Assembly (NCBI GenBank): GCA_963281155.1
Contig: CAUJLY010000004.1
Location: forward strand, 806,001-870,000
Reading direction: 5' to 3'
Length of the DNA: 64,000 nt
DNA from: Rhabditophanes sp. KR3021
Lineage: Eukaryota; Nematoda; Chromadorea; Rhabditida; Alloionematidae
Shown here: positions 34,916 through 46,948 of the stretch, one piece after another
Layout: each line of letters starts with the position of its first letter
Position numbering within the stretch: position 1 is the first letter of the stretch
Made by a program: the position numbers and the translations under genes
The notes under the pieces: model-generated
The model's input: the letters and a program-made list of their open reading frames with translations, nothing else
Databases searched by the model: none
Told to the model about the DNA's origin: nothing

Positions 34916-37900
34916 TTACTTTTGTATATAATCTCGGTACACACTCGTATCATCACCTTCGTAACCAAAAGCAGCTAAGGACTTGACGGACATCGTCGTC
35001 ACAGAAGACATGGTGCGTTTGTAGTTGTTAAGGACTGGTCCTGGGCCACCGTTTTGTTTTTCATGGAGAATGGATCCAGTTCCTGTTTCAGATTCTCTTT
35101 TTAAGTTGTGGTAGTCGTCTCTTATTTTGACTAGCTCCAGTTCGAGGTCTCTCTTACCTTTGAAAAAATTATTAGCATTGGTGTAATAAATGTTTAATAT
35201 GTGCAAACTATGAGAACTATATACCAACTCTTTTATCCTGCACATTCAAAATATGAATATTATCTGAAGGGCATTTACGTGCCATCATCTTTAAGCCCTA
35301 ATTTAATCTTATTACTGATGCACTAAAGTTGCGGTTTTATATTGAAAAGGTTCGCATCTTTTATTGAAAGGTCTTTAATGACTGCTACCAAAGGCTCAGC
35401 CAACTTATCTGCTGGACCGGTTTGTGACAAAATGCTTAGTTTATTACCTTCCGTGCAATCAAGGAGATGGGGTGCTACTTTAAGCAGAAGATTCTTAATG
35501 ATAATCTAAAAGACAAAATCAAAAAACGGGTGATTGTAAATTGATTGAAGTCTATTCAAAACGCCTACATAATTTCAATGCCCGCAATGCAAAGAGTATT
35601 TTGCAACTAAACCGTGTCTTACTCAACATTTAAAATATAGAAAGTGCGAGAGTCTATTCAAAGAAACAGGAAGACTAAACTTGAGAACTGGTGACGCATC
35701 AAAAAGGAATTGGAAGGAAAGAATGAGTGTATTGTGAATCAAAGGCCAATTTATGATATCGTCATTCAAATGTCCCGAGAAAAGAAGGATCGAGTGGCTG
35801 AATTGATAATTCAGGACATTTTAGATGCTAATGAATGTGTCGATCTAGGAAAATGTCTAAGGGTCTCTAAACGACCCATTTGATTTTAATCTAGATTTGT
35901 ATCCCATTTTTAATTTAATAAAAGTTACTAGTTGCAAGGATTGTGTATTTTTGTCCATTCTTCTCTTCTAATTCTTTCGCATCAGCGTCTTTTTGAGTTG
36001 CTGCTAACATTAATCGCTTGACTTCTTTTTCTTTGTCTTCTAATTCAGTCCGAACTTCATTGAGCTCATTTTCTAGTTCTGCAACTTCGTCATCTGTGAT
36101 GGCTTGTTCGCGTAACTTGTCGTTCTCAGCCTCCATTTCCTTCAGCTTGATTTTGGTATTGGTAAGAACTTTCTGGACTTCACTTAATTCGATAGAAATT
36201 TCATCAACTGACTGCCTTTCCTTGACTTCTGATTGCAATCTGGTTATCTCCTCAGCTTTCTCCTGAATATCATCCCTCAATTTGGCAACTTCTTGATTAT
36301 GATTCAACAGCAACTCGGATTGAATTTTTGAAAAATCATCTCTCAGCAAATTTAGTTTATCTTCGGACTTACTTAAAATCTTCAAAGCCTCAATTTCTTC
36401 ATTTAGTTTACGAATGTCTTCAGCATGAGCAGCTTTCATCATGTTTTCTGATTGAAGATGTTGTCCTTTTAGAACATTTAATTTATCTTCATTCTTGAGG
36501 AGTAATTTGGCATTTTCAAGTTCATCGGCAATTATTTTCATTTCCATTGAATGCACTTGGACTAATTCACTTTCCTTCTTAGTAAAATCTTGTTTTAAAA
36601 GATTTAATTTGGCTTCAGCCTCCACTTCTATCCTTAAAGCTTTTATTTCTTCGGTTAACTTATTAATTTCAATGGCATGATTAGCTTTGATTTCAGCTTC
36701 TTTGGCCAAGAACTGTTCTTTTGCTACATTTAATTTATCTTCAGACTTCAATTGAATCTTCAAAAACTCATTTTCAGAAGATACTTTCTGTAGAACATTA
36801 AAATTATCATCTATTTCTTTATGCAGCTTCAAAACTTCCTCTTCCTTTTCAGTCTTATAGGCTGCGAATTGTTGATTAAGCAAATTAAATTGACTTTCTA
36901 AATCTGCTTTAATTGTAGCTGCCTTAAGATCATTTTCTCCCTCGATTCTGGCATGTTCCTTGGCAAGATCATTTTTCTCTAAGTTTAATTTTTCAATAAC
37001 TTTCCTTAACTCGATCTCTTTTTCTTCCCAATCCTTTTTGACCTGCTTTAGCTTTTCATCATTTTTAACCTCATTCTTAAGTAATTCATTTTCACTAGCT
37101 ATTTTCATCATCTTTTGAAATTGTTCTTCTTGTTCTTTCATCAGAATCTCATTTTGCTTCATCAATTCCTCTTCTCTAGATACTTTTTCCTTCTTTAAAG
37201 CTTCAATTTTATTAGCATGCACCTCAATTTCACCCTTAACAGCTTCTAAATTAACAACGCTGCTCTTTCTTTCACTTTCGAGGTGTGATTTTGCTTCGTG
37301 GCAAACTGATTCTAATTCAGCAATTTGATGTCTCAGAATCTTTAGCTCTTCCTCGTAGCTATTAATTTGTTGTTCACTATCATCAGAGTTAGCCTGAGAA
37401 TTAGTCAACTTCGCAGATAGCATTGAAATTTCATCACTTTTCTTCTTCATACCAACTTCCAATTCATCTTTCTCTTCCTCGAGCCTATTAATAGCCTCTT
37501 GAAGTTTTCTCCGCTCACTTTCTGTCTTATTAAATTTATCATTAGATTCAATTCGGAATTTATCAAATTCAGATATCTTCTCTGCTAGATGTTTTGCAAT
37601 CAAAGTCTTGGACTCAATTTCATTTTTCAACTCACAATCTTTAGTCTTTATTTTCTCTTCTAATTCACCCTTCTCAGCCTCAATGCTTCGAATAGTCTGT
37701 TCAAGCTTTTCTAACTTATTTAGTAATTCTTTTCTTTCGGTTCCGGAATCAACGTCTGTCTCTTGTTTTCTTTCGAGTTCTACTTTGAGAGTGTGTACAC
37801 GTTCTTCTAAATTGCTAATTTGTTTAGATCCTTTTTCCTTTTCAAACTCAATTGCACGAACCTTCTCTTCAATCAAACGAGCCTCTTTCTTTGAATCTTC

Positions 37901-38586
37901 GATTTCCTTAACTTTTTCGTTGACCAATTTTTCAAGGGCAGAAACTTCCTCTTTCTTTCTACTGGTTTCATTTTGCGATTCACTCAACTCAATCTTCACC
38001 TCCTCAATCTCCTTCTCACGTCTTTCCTTCTCCCTCTTAACTTGATCCAAATCATTCTCCAAGTCATTTTTTTCCTTGACCAATTTCAACACCTTATCCC
38101 CATCTTCTTTCTTCTCCGACTTAGCCAACTTCATACTCTGGAGAGCGGCCGTTTTCATCTTAATATCCTTCTCCAACTCCTTGACCCCATCCTCATACCT
38201 CCTCCTTTCATCTTCCCAATCATTAGTCTTTTCCACCAGCAAATCCTTAAATTTACGAACTTCTCCCTCAGCCGACTCTTTTTCCTTTCTAGCTTCTTTA
38301 ACATCCCCCTCAATCTCATCTCTCCTCACCTCAAAAGACTTCTTGGACATCTCAGCAATCTCTAACTTCAAATTAACATCAGCTAAATCTGAGATCAACG
38401 TATTCATCTAAACAAATAAACATCACAAACCAAAACAACCTCACAAACCTGTGCAAAAAGATCCTTCTTCTCGGTTTGCTCTCTCTCCAGCTGTGCCCTC
38501 AACTCAGCCTTCTCATTCTGAAGATTCCTAATGTCTTGTGCCTTGCCATTTCCCAGCATCTGACTAAACAAACTTTGTATTAACAT
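34916..38586 (-). CDS. Long coiled-coil protein
   Basis: Predicted 952-aa filament-like protein of unknown identity. Exons: 38449-38586, 35929-38407 and 34916-35157. The first intron is 41 nt (phase 0, acceptor TTTGTTTAG). The second is 771 nt (donor CTA|GTAACT, acceptor TTTTTTCAAAG, phase 1) and holds unrelated relics. From about residue 20 to 880 the sequence is an almost unbroken heptad coiled coil rich in Glu, Lys and Leu. Four or five repeats of a unit near 35-40 residues containing LKNEDKLN-like text occur around residues 500-760. The C-terminus is non-coiled, Gly/Ser-rich, and ends SVYRDYIQK. No globular head, kinesin or myosin motor is present, so it is not a myosin. A cytoskeletal or centrosomal scaffold is a guess. 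If the last donor is not used, the frame stops at 35915. Confidence 0.75.
35323..35505 (-). pseudogene. Orphan exon-like fragment inside the coiled-coil gene intron
   Basis: A perfect acceptor (TTTTGTCTTTTAG) on the minus strand opens a 60-codon frame (VAPHLLDCTEGNKLSIL..., AEPLVAVIKDLSIKDANLF) ending in TAG at 35323. Joining it to the preceding coiled-coil exon in phase 1 gives an immediate stop, so it does not belong to that gene. No partner exon was found. Probably a relic. Confidence 0.3.
35573..35883 (+). pseudogene. C2H2-type zinc-finger protein relic nested in an intron
   Basis: The plus strand reads FQCPQCKEYFATKPCLTQHL...C, a single zinc-finger-like unit with Cys-x2-Cys-x12-His and a Cys where the last His would be. 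It continues with charged sequence to about 35700. A one-base frame change leads into a second block (YDIVIQMSREKKDRVAELII...) that ends at a stop at 35881-35883. It is antisense to the coiled-coil gene and has no start codon, promoter or splice sites of its own. Confidence 0.45.
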
Positions 38587-39187
38587 TTAATTAATAATTG
38601 AAGTGAATGTTGCGTGTACAAGTCAACAAGTCTCGATTTAGAAAATAAGGCGATTGGGGTGACGTTACAAAATAGTATGGCTGTTATTTGGTTAGGACAT
38701 GTTATTATTATGCAATTTAGTGTGATTAAATTATCAATTGTATAGTCATCTGATGATGGCTGTTGGGATTGTTAAGAGAGGTGTCAAAACAAGCAAAAGA
38801 TGTACACTAATCTTATTAGTTACTTTTTAAATTTGGTAATAGCAGTAACTTTGTGGCACACTAAATATGGTAGTATGATGCAACGAAACAGTTACTTAAT
38901 AATGTCACTCGAATCTACGAAAAAAGTATAATCGGATGTTATTGGTAACAAAAAGTCTAGTTAAAAGCATGCCACCATTTCATTAAATGGCTTGTGCTTT
39001 TTTGGGATGAATATTTGATAAGTTCCGGTGAAAATACTAATGACGCTACCAACAGCTAAACCCCATCAATCAGAAGGCTTTAAAAAGCTTTTAGGGCAAT
39101 AGATTAAAGTGGCAAATAGGTTTGGATATTTTCAGAAAGTTATTAGGCTGGATACGTCAAACAGTTATTAGTTACTTTTAAAAAGAC
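38587..39187. other. Divergent intergenic region
   Basis: About 600 bases between the coiled-coil gene (-) and the globin gene (+), so it probably carries both promoters. No ORF or clear TATA box. Confidence 0.45.
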
Positions 39188-40599
39188 ATGAGTGGTCGTT
39201 CTAAAAATTCTTCTGATTTGGACCAAGTTCGGGAGAACAAGGAACATTTTCCGACTGTACGTGCTCATTGGATTCAATTGTTTAAGATTAATTTGCAGGT
39301 AATAAAAGTCTAAATTTTTATGTATAAAAAAAATAATAGTACGTCATCTCATCATGTGTTAGGGGGAATTTTTGATTGTGTGAAGGAATTTAAATATTCT
39401 AGTTTTGGTCAAATTGATTTTAAAATAACACATTATTTTTGTTTATAAATGTTGTCTAAACATTTACATCTACTTTCAGTCGGCAATTATATCAGAAACA
39501 TTCATGGGAATAGTGAAAGCTCTCCCACACATGAAACCTTACTGGAGTTTCGTGCAAAAAGCTCGTCCATACTCGTCCATAGACCTGGAAGATGACGAAG
39601 ACACAGACATCTCGACTGATCCTGAACAGGCAGATTCCCTTAAAAGTGCAGACAAAAATTGCAACGAGGCATGTTGTGTTTATAATGACTATAAATTCAA
39701 TAACCACGTAGCTACTGTCCAAGCAGCTATCACTATTTTGATGGATAATATCGACGATTATAAGGGGCTTATCAAGTTGTTGAGAGAATTTGGTTCGTAT
39801 CACTTTTTTTATGAAGCTTTCGAACCGCATTTTGAAATATTTCATAGGCAGTTTATGAGATGTTTGATTGATGCTGTCATCTCGACAGGAGATGACTTAG
39901 AGGAAAATGTAGAAAAAGCATGGAATGCTTTTTTTGATGAGGTTAAGGAAAATATGTCGTATGGGGTTGCGTTGCAGAGACATTATTATTTGAAGAATGC
40001 CTTCACGATGGATGATTTAATGAATGTGGAAGAAGATTGGATTAGTATTAAAAAGTTTGGAGAGGATGAGTTGGGCATTATGATTTATGGAAAGATGAAA
40101 GAAAGATACGATGTTTTGATTAAAAATCATGCTCTGAAGGCGAGGACTCAGGAAGATTCATGTCAATTTAAGATTGTTTCTCTTCAATTGGTGAAGGCAA
40201 TCAAATTGGCTATTACAAATTATTCGCAAGATTATGGTTTTACTGAATTACCTGAATTGGTGAAGGATTTTACTAAGGATTACATGGTCATCAATGCTTG
40301 CCCGACTTTGCTAAGAAAAGCTTACTCCAGTGCCTTGATATATGGGCTTAGAAAAATAGTAGGAAATGACAAGATGGTTGAAAGTAAAGTTCATGTTTGG
40401 GGAAAATTATATCGAATTTTGGAGCAGGTAAGGGAATGTAGAATTTTTGGGTGTAACGATAGAGATGCATAATATCATAAATATTTGTTTTCTTATCACA
40501 GTTATGTGTCCCAAAAACTTTACCTTATGCTACTACACAATATTACTAATATTTTTGGAAATTTTTTAGGCTATCGTCACTAATCTAGCAAAATACTAA
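39188..40599 (+). CDS. Two-domain globin
   Basis: Protein of 362 aa made of two globin domains in one chain. Exons 39188-39298, 39480-40427 and 40570-40599; donors CAG|GTAATA and CAG|GTAAGG, acceptors TTTCAG and TTTTTAG, both phase 0. Domain 1 (about 20-195) has the C/CD region PHMKPYWSF, a His near 113 at the distal position (FNNHVATVQ) and a His near 145 at the proximal position (GSYHFFYEAFEPHF), and ends with the H-helix Trp in KAWNAFFDEV, so it should bind haem. An acidic insert of about 35 residues lies in its CD-E region. Domain 2 (about 222-358) ends with HVWGKLYRIL but has Asp near 304 where the proximal His should be and no distal His. Such a domain would not bind haem in the usual way. 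A sensory or regulatory role is more likely than oxygen transport, by inference. Confidence 0.85.
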
Positions 40600-41635
40600 A
40601 CAAACCAATCCTCAACTATAATAAAGCAGCATAAAACATTTGAAGCTAACACTAACAATTATTAAGTATGATTATAGTAATAAAATAAAAATTGTTTCCA
40701 AATGTTAACCTTTGTGTCACTTTAAAATATCAGCGAAACTTTTGTTGTTCGGGGTAGAAGTGTTGGTGGTGGTGTGTGTATGTCAATTTGAATGTATATT
40801 GAATAAAACAGGTTTTTGTGGTGACAAAGAAGTACATTAAACTAGCTGAATATTATAAAATAAGGTGAATTATTTTTTTAGGTAACTCAAAAAGGTTTGG
40901 GCTTACTTGTTTACTTTGTCATTTTTTACAAGCATGAGATGGTGAGATGGTTTTGGTGAGGCAATGACCTGTCGCCAAGTGTGTGGCTGAACGTTCATGG
41001 AGGTCATAAAGACTTTTAAATTGTGTGTAAGTATAAACAAATGTATGTGTTTTTACGTATCTTCATTCTTAATCAATATAGGGAAAAATGAGATCAGTCA
41101 AAAGTAAGGTTGTAGATGGTGAGGTGTATGTTTACGCGAGGTCTTAAATTAAGAAGTAAACATTGTAACGGTTTCGATAAAAATAAATACATATTATTTA
41201 AAGAATTGTTTTGACGTCATTTAAGGAAAGGGTTGTTCATAATATTAGAATGTCTCCAAAGAGAGCTTAATCGCCAAATATTTTATATTTGAATTTGAAA
41301 AAGACTGATAAAACCAAAAATCAAGATAACAATTGAGTCGTGGAAGTGTTGTAAAGACAAAGTTAAATAATTAACTATGATCTGTCGTTTTCGAATTGTA
41401 CAATTTATAAGTATTATTTATATGGTGAATAATAATAAAGCATCCTCTCTCAAATTATAACTCAAAATAGTAAAAGAAGTTGTAGGGTAAGTGGTAGTAC
41501 GAGAAGTATTAGTTATTGTTTTAAGTAATGTTGTAATTGTTTTAAAGGTTTGTTGTTGATTAAAAATAATTGAAAAGGATATATTTGTCTTTTTAAGGGG
41601 ACGCGATCATTTAGTTTCAGTTGAATAGATATTGT
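40600..41635. other. Non-coding region after the globin gene
   Basis: About 1 kb, AT-rich. No gene, repeat or RNA recognised. Confidence 0.5.
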
Positions 41636-41950
41636 TTATATGTAACTGTAGTCTTTTCTTCTGAATATCTTGATTATTTTGTATATAAATAAATCGCAAA
41701 TAATTATTGTGGTGGTAATTGATATGAAAAGTAAGGGTTTGTTTGTTGAAAAGCCTGTGATTGCATTTATTTTGGGAATTGATGAATTTTGGATGGTTGT
41801 TGTTAAGTTTTGTTTGGTCGAATTTCTGAAGAGTAAGAATAAATCAAAAATTATCTTATAAACATACGTTAAATTTGAATCATCCTCTATGTAAAAAATC
41901 TTTTGAACGGCTGTAACCAAGAACAGGCTAAAAATAATGTACTTGTACAT
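41636..41950 (-). CDS. Small single-pass membrane protein
   Basis: Unrecognised 90-aa protein. Exons 41868-41950 and 41636-41825, split by a 42-nt intron (GTATGTTTAT ... CTCTTCAG) whose length is a multiple of three and which has no stop, so a 104-aa unspliced reading is also open. Splicing is preferred because the intron has good borders and the size typical here. Signal peptide at residues 1-17 (IIFSLFLVTAVQ), a short Asn/Ser/Thr-rich ectodomain with N-glycosylation sites (NLT, NST, NSS), one transmembrane helix (LLFISITTTIIICDLFIY) and a basic cytosolic tail. Confidence 0.6.
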   Translation of the reverse strand: MYKYIIFSLFLVTAVQKIFYIEDDSNLTYVYKIIFDLFLLFRNSTKQNLTTTIQNSSIPKINAITGFSTNKPLLFISITTTIIICDLFIYKIIKIFRRKDYSYI

Positions 41951-42107
41951 GATTGCTTCCCTTTAATTTGTTGAAGAATAGGTGCTCGTATAATCTTAAG
42001 ACACTAAGTTATTTTTTAGCAGATAAGAAACAAAATAATTTTAAAGATAAATTTTAATTGCAAATAACAAGTAATAGATGTATTTATACATAATAAGAGA
42101 TATATAT

Positions 42108-44159
42108 TTAAACGAAAGGTTCGTATTTACTTCTTTTAGAGGTATTAAGACATCTCAAAATACATGTTGCTAGGAGAATTAATAAAAGGAAAAAAAATCC
42201 AACCATAAAGATGGTTGCTATGCTTGAATATTGACCGTCTTCGGTAATAGGAAGAGTTGGTGGAAGAGACATGTTGGTGAATGGAATGATTGGAAGTATT
42301 TTGGGTGTCTTTTTAGAGTAGTATTCATCTGGAAAAGTGAATGGTTTGTATAGTTTGCCATCTTCGATTTCATTTATTTTCGGTGTAAAAAGAATTTGGG
42401 CTTCTTCATGCATATTCATTACATATGGGCCGGCTTTATTGATAATTTCTTTGTTCCAAAAATTATCAGCCTCACTATGAAAATTATTAGTCATTCCTGG
42501 CATCGTGAAGTTCTCATCAAAGTCGATTACATAATAATTATTCAAAGTTGCATCAAAAGCATCAAAAGTAATGTTCTCTGAAGACGGATATCCATTCTTG
42601 ATAAAGTTAGTGATCAACTCGCTAAACTTTTCCTGAATAATGTAATCCTTAGGAGCGAACGTTCCTTTATGAATTCCAACTAAGTAGATTAATTCCTCTG
42701 AATGGTAAGGTCTATCTTGATCTGGGACGGCATACTCTTTAGACAAAAACATTGCATCTCCTGATTGATTGTAATTAAATTGATAGAGATAAGATTTAGC
42801 TCCAGCTAATGTTGCATCACGAGCATCACGTAAATGTTTGATGAAGAGAGATATGTCGTCATAAATATGTTTAGCTTTGTATGTGTCCTCTCCATAGTGA
42901 TCAACGCAAGCTTCAACGGCTAATGTTTGATTTTTGAAAACTTTTGTTGTCAAAGTATATTCGCAGAAAATTCTTAATTTTGTTTTATTGACGAAACTAA
43001 CGTTTTTTTTATCAATGTCTATCAATGACTTTCCATCACTCATTTCCTCTCTAACAACTCCTGTCATAACAGGGACTTTTGGCAAATCTTTTTCCAATTC
43101 AGCAAAGGTTTTTCCAAAGAATGCGTCTTCCCCAAAATCATTAGCATATCCAGCTACTCTGACTCCGAATGATTCAACTACAGCCTGATTATCAATCAGA
43201 AGTTGACCTGGTTTTGACTTTAAACAGGTAATTATTTCCTCAACAACTTCCAAAGACTCCCAATCAGTATTATCATGAGCACAACCAACTAATCCCGCCA
43301 AAGTTCTGGAAGTATTTTGGTTGTTATCTGGGTAATACCCGTTTCCTCTTGTTCCGGACATAAACATAGCCTTATTAAAAAGACCCTTGGCTTGCGGTGA
43401 AATATATAGCCCAGCAGCACATATGGACCCACTTGAATGGCCAGTCAAAGTAATTTTATCAGGAGAACCTCCGAAGTTGGCAATTTCATTTTTAGTCCAT
43501 TTTAAAGCTTCAACCATATCAAACATTCCTTGATTCTTTGGTATAGATAAGTTTAACTTATAATTCAAATTAAGAAAACCAAAGGATCCTTCTCGATATG
43601 AGAAAGAAACAAAGATGACATTTCTTTGGTCATTAGCAAAGTTTTCAATAAGGGAGTCTTCAAGCAAAATAATGGGACTGTCGAAATTAAAATTTCCTCC
43701 ATGGACATAAACTGCAACAGAACAATTTCCTTTTAATAAACAGTTTTTGGATGTATAGATGTTGAGGAAAAGGCAGTCTTCGGATGTTTTTGTGTAGTTT
43801 GGCAATTGATTGGTTACACTTGAGTTCCATAGACAGGCAGCCCCAAATGTGGTAGCATTTAAGATACCCGACCATGGTGCGTGTGGAACAGGCTTTTGAT
43901 AACGAAGAGAGTCGATGGGAGCTTTTGCGTAGGGAATTCCTTGGAAAACATACCCCGTTCTTTTAGAGTAGGTTGTTGCAATTGATTTTCTGCCTTGCAC
44001 AAAGCCGTTTCTAAAAGATTCAAAGGATTATAAATAATTAAATTAATTAACTTACGATGTCTGCCTCAATGTTAAATACTGTTCAACTTTCTCCTCAAAA
44101 GTGGGAACTTTAGCCCCAATAAGACCAATTAAAAAAGTAACCAGAATAACGATTCGCAT
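42108..44159 (-). CDS. Membrane-anchored type-B carboxylesterase
   Basis: Esterase-fold ectoenzyme, 668 aa. Exons 44056-44159 (signal peptide, phase 2) and 42108-44010, with a 45-nt intron. The N-terminal family motif reads S-NGFVQGRKS across the junction. The nucleophile elbow is GHSSGS, Ser near 227. The acid is Glu near 357 (GVVREEMSDG) and the His is near 471 (YHSEELIYLVG), so the triad appears complete and activity is likely; a neuroligin-type dead enzyme is less likely. The oxyanion region reads HGGNFNF. Unlike the esterase at 11.5-13.3 kb, there is no ER-retention tail. Instead a Pro/Thr-rich stalk leads to a transmembrane helix (IFMVGFFFLLLILLATCIL) and a short basic tail. It has many N-glycosylation sites. 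Role: hydrolase on the cell surface or in a membrane compartment. Confidence 0.9.
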
Positions 44160-45110
44160 CCTTGTCTATTATGGTTAAAACAAATAAAGTAAATGATCTC
44201 AAATAGTTGGTGTAGAGCCGTAATCTATTTTCTATCTTATCAAGTGAAGTTGTTTATAGAGCAAATTTTCGTTGATAGTTTTGATCAAGGAGTATGTATT
44301 TGGGGATGTTGTTTGTTAGGAGTTGTTTTTTTGGAATTGATTGCAAGAGATTTAGTTAGTTAGGAGATTTTAAGTTTGTGAAGGGAGGTAATTAATGGCT
44401 AAATTTTGTGAATGTTTTGTGTCTTTTTTGTTCGTCTAAAGTAAATACACAGCTTTTTAAAACACTAGTACGGAAAGTAGTAATTTTATTTCAAAATGAT
44501 CACTGTAAGAAATGAATGTATTGTACTTTCATAGTTTCAATAAAGGCATCATTTTATTTGATACACAACAACTGTCCATAGACCTTACAGTGGATCAAAA
44601 ATAGATTCACTTAAGTACAAACATATACAAGGGAATTATGTATATGGATGTCATTCTATAATTATATTTCGTTTAAATCTGTTGTGAAATGTCTGTTGTC
44701 TTTAAAGAGTTTACTGAAAAAAGTCAAAGCTTAAAACAACTTTACAATTCCATTTAACTATACCAATTAGTTTCGTTTGCAATATTTGCATGCATGATTG
44801 GTTTTTCTTCCGGCTTCATTTTACTATGGATTGTGCCTTTAACATTGTTTCTATAGGGCAGATTCCTCTCCATATATTATAAACAATATTATCAATTTTT
44901 TGAAATGATATTTGTGCATTCTTATATTATAGTAATAAGACAAAAAATATACATAATGTAACACAGATTAAGGATGCAACAACAAATGTCGTGTATGCAG
45001 CTCTCAAAATTAGAATATTAAGAATATAATTTCAATTTTGGTTCCATATAAAAGACGATCATTTTAATGTTGGATCATTTATATGCTTCGATCTCGTTTT
45101 GAGGATTGCA
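44160..45110. other. Divergent intergenic region
   Basis: About 950 bases between a minus-strand and a plus-strand gene. Two TATA-like boxes flank it: minus-strand TCTATAAACA at 44251-44260, about 95 nt before the esterase ATG, and plus-strand TATAAAAG at 45047-45054, about 60 nt before the next ATG. Nothing else was seen. Confidence 0.5.
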
Positions 45111-45779
45111 ATGTTAGTCATTTTTGGAGTGTGGGTCTACATAGGTGTTTCGTTGTTTCTTTTAACTCACCTTACCTGCTGCGGAAATCCAAAAAAGAAG
45201 AAATCTGCTAACCCCGAAATAGTTTTGAAAGAGAAGGAAAAATCAGGTCTTAAAAATTTGGTCAAATCAGGAGCTAAAGCCAGACATGTTCAAAAGTCAA
45301 ACAAGCAGAAGAAAATCAAATATCCTCCTGTTGCTGAAAATTTGAATACATGTTTGATATCAGAAAGCGTGGCTGAAAAGAAACCGACTGATGGTCAAAA
45401 GGGTGCAAGTACTAAAGCACCAGCAGCTCATCCCAAACTATTCCCAGATTTGGAATTACAAGTTACTCAAAGTGAATCAGCACAGATTGAACCTGCTGCA
45501 GTTGCATTTGCTCTAGGAGAACAACCTACTCAAAGAACAGAACAAAGTGCTACGGGGGAAAGCAAAGGAGGGAAGATGGATACTTTTACACAAACTATTC
45601 AAGGTGAAGTCAAATCATCTATTGAATCACAAATGCTATATGAAGAAGCAAAAGCCTTGGTGGATAAGCCTGCTGTAGAAGACGCTGATACAAGAAAGGG
45701 CGTCAAAGTTGGTACTTTAGTGCTAATGCCTGTAACAGATGCTTGGGTCTGCAACAGTCAAAGTTGCAAAGAAAAATGA
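45111..45779 (+). CDS. Membrane-anchored Lys/Ser-rich low-complexity protein
   Basis: Unrecognised 222-aa protein, single exon, starting at the first ATG after a TATA box. Residues 1-20 form one hydrophobic helix (MLVIFGVWVYIGVSLFLLTHL) followed at once by TCCG and a Lys run (KKKK). The paired cysteines next to a basic stretch suit palmitoylation on the cytosolic face. The remaining 190 residues are Lys, Ala, Glu and Gln-rich and probably disordered, ending CNSQSCKEK. No enzyme motif. Confidence 0.65.
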   Translation: MLVIFGVWVYIGVSLFLLTHLTCCGNPKKKKSANPEIVLKEKEKSGLKNLVKSGAKARHVQKSNKQKKIKYPPVAENLNTCLISESVAEKKPTDGQKGASTKAPAAHPKLFPDLELQVTQSESAQIEPAAVAFALGEQPTQRTEQSATGESKGGKMDTFTQTIQGEVKSSIESQMLYEEAKALVDKPAVEDADTRKGVKVGTLVLMPVTDAWVCNSQSCKEK

Positions 45780-46948
45780 TTGGCAAAGAACTTTCTGCAC
45801 CTCAATTATCCAACTAATGGCTTCGTCCTTTCAAATAGCAAATCTTTTTGTAAACAATACATTTTTCAATGCGGAGTTTTAAAATAATTGTATTAAGTGT
45901 ATAAGTCTTTAATAAAATCTTACTTATATTATTGTATTCATTGTGTAAATATATAATTTTGAAAATTGCAAGTTAAATTTAGAATTTCATTTTTATTTGG
46001 ATGAATAGATTCATCGGGCAAAGTAAAAAACTGATATAAAAAGAAAGTTAAATGTCGACAAAATTTAATAACCCTTTATTTCTATCTCTTTTTAAAATGA
46101 AGCTAAACTAGTAATTGTGTGTGATCTTCAATGTATCTTTTTGGTCACACTTATTATTAAAGGTCAAACTTTTTATGATAAATATGTTTCAAGAATTAAT
46201 CTGCCTCTCAATTATAGTTTCTTTAAGTTACTCAAAATCATAAAAAATCAAATGATTGTAACTATGCCTCGAAGAAGACTCTTATAACAAATTATTTTAC
46301 TCTGAACATATAAACACATTCATCTTAGTCTTAAGATCAAAAGTACAAGATTGAATTAATAATTAAACGTATGATTCGTTAATTTATTCGTAGATTATTA
46401 AAACTTTTCCCATCTTAAGAAACTAAAGTGGAACACACGTATACATATATGTTATAAACAACCAAATAATGTCACTTTTAAATGTTTCAATACTCATAAA
46501 ATAAACACAAGTTTAAAATTTGAAAGATTTATCAATAAATACCATCAAAAAATTCAAACATTGGAGCAAAATTAAATATTTTCTAAATTCAAAATAAGCG
46601 CAAGCTAAAGGAATTGTACCATCGAGTGTACACAATCAAATAAATTTTGTAGCAAACGATTCAATATCAGGAAGTTGTTCGATGTTTAAATTAATGTTGC
46701 TGAATCCCTCTTTCAATTACAGATATCTCTATTTACATTTATTGATACAAAAAAACAAAATTCAGCGGGTATTTTTTGTTATTTATGGAATTATTTTACA
46801 TAATGGCATCAATCTTGAGGCTTACTTACTTCGCCAAAATAGTTTTTTAGTCTATGGCGAAGTATATGTAGAATATACAATTTATTGTATACTTCAGCAA
46901 AGAGTTACAATAGGCATAATTAGCAGTAATAACAATTATTCACTGATA
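45780..46948. other. AT-rich intergenic region
   Basis: About 1.2 kb. The plus-strand open frame at 46682-46993 is AT-driven and overlaps the retroelement relic on the other strand, so it is rejected. No other features. Confidence 0.5.

Noticed and set aside
36018..38411. Plus-strand frames opposite the coiled-coil gene (Ser/Phe-rich)
   Set aside because: Antisense shadows of Lys/Glu-rich coding sequence.
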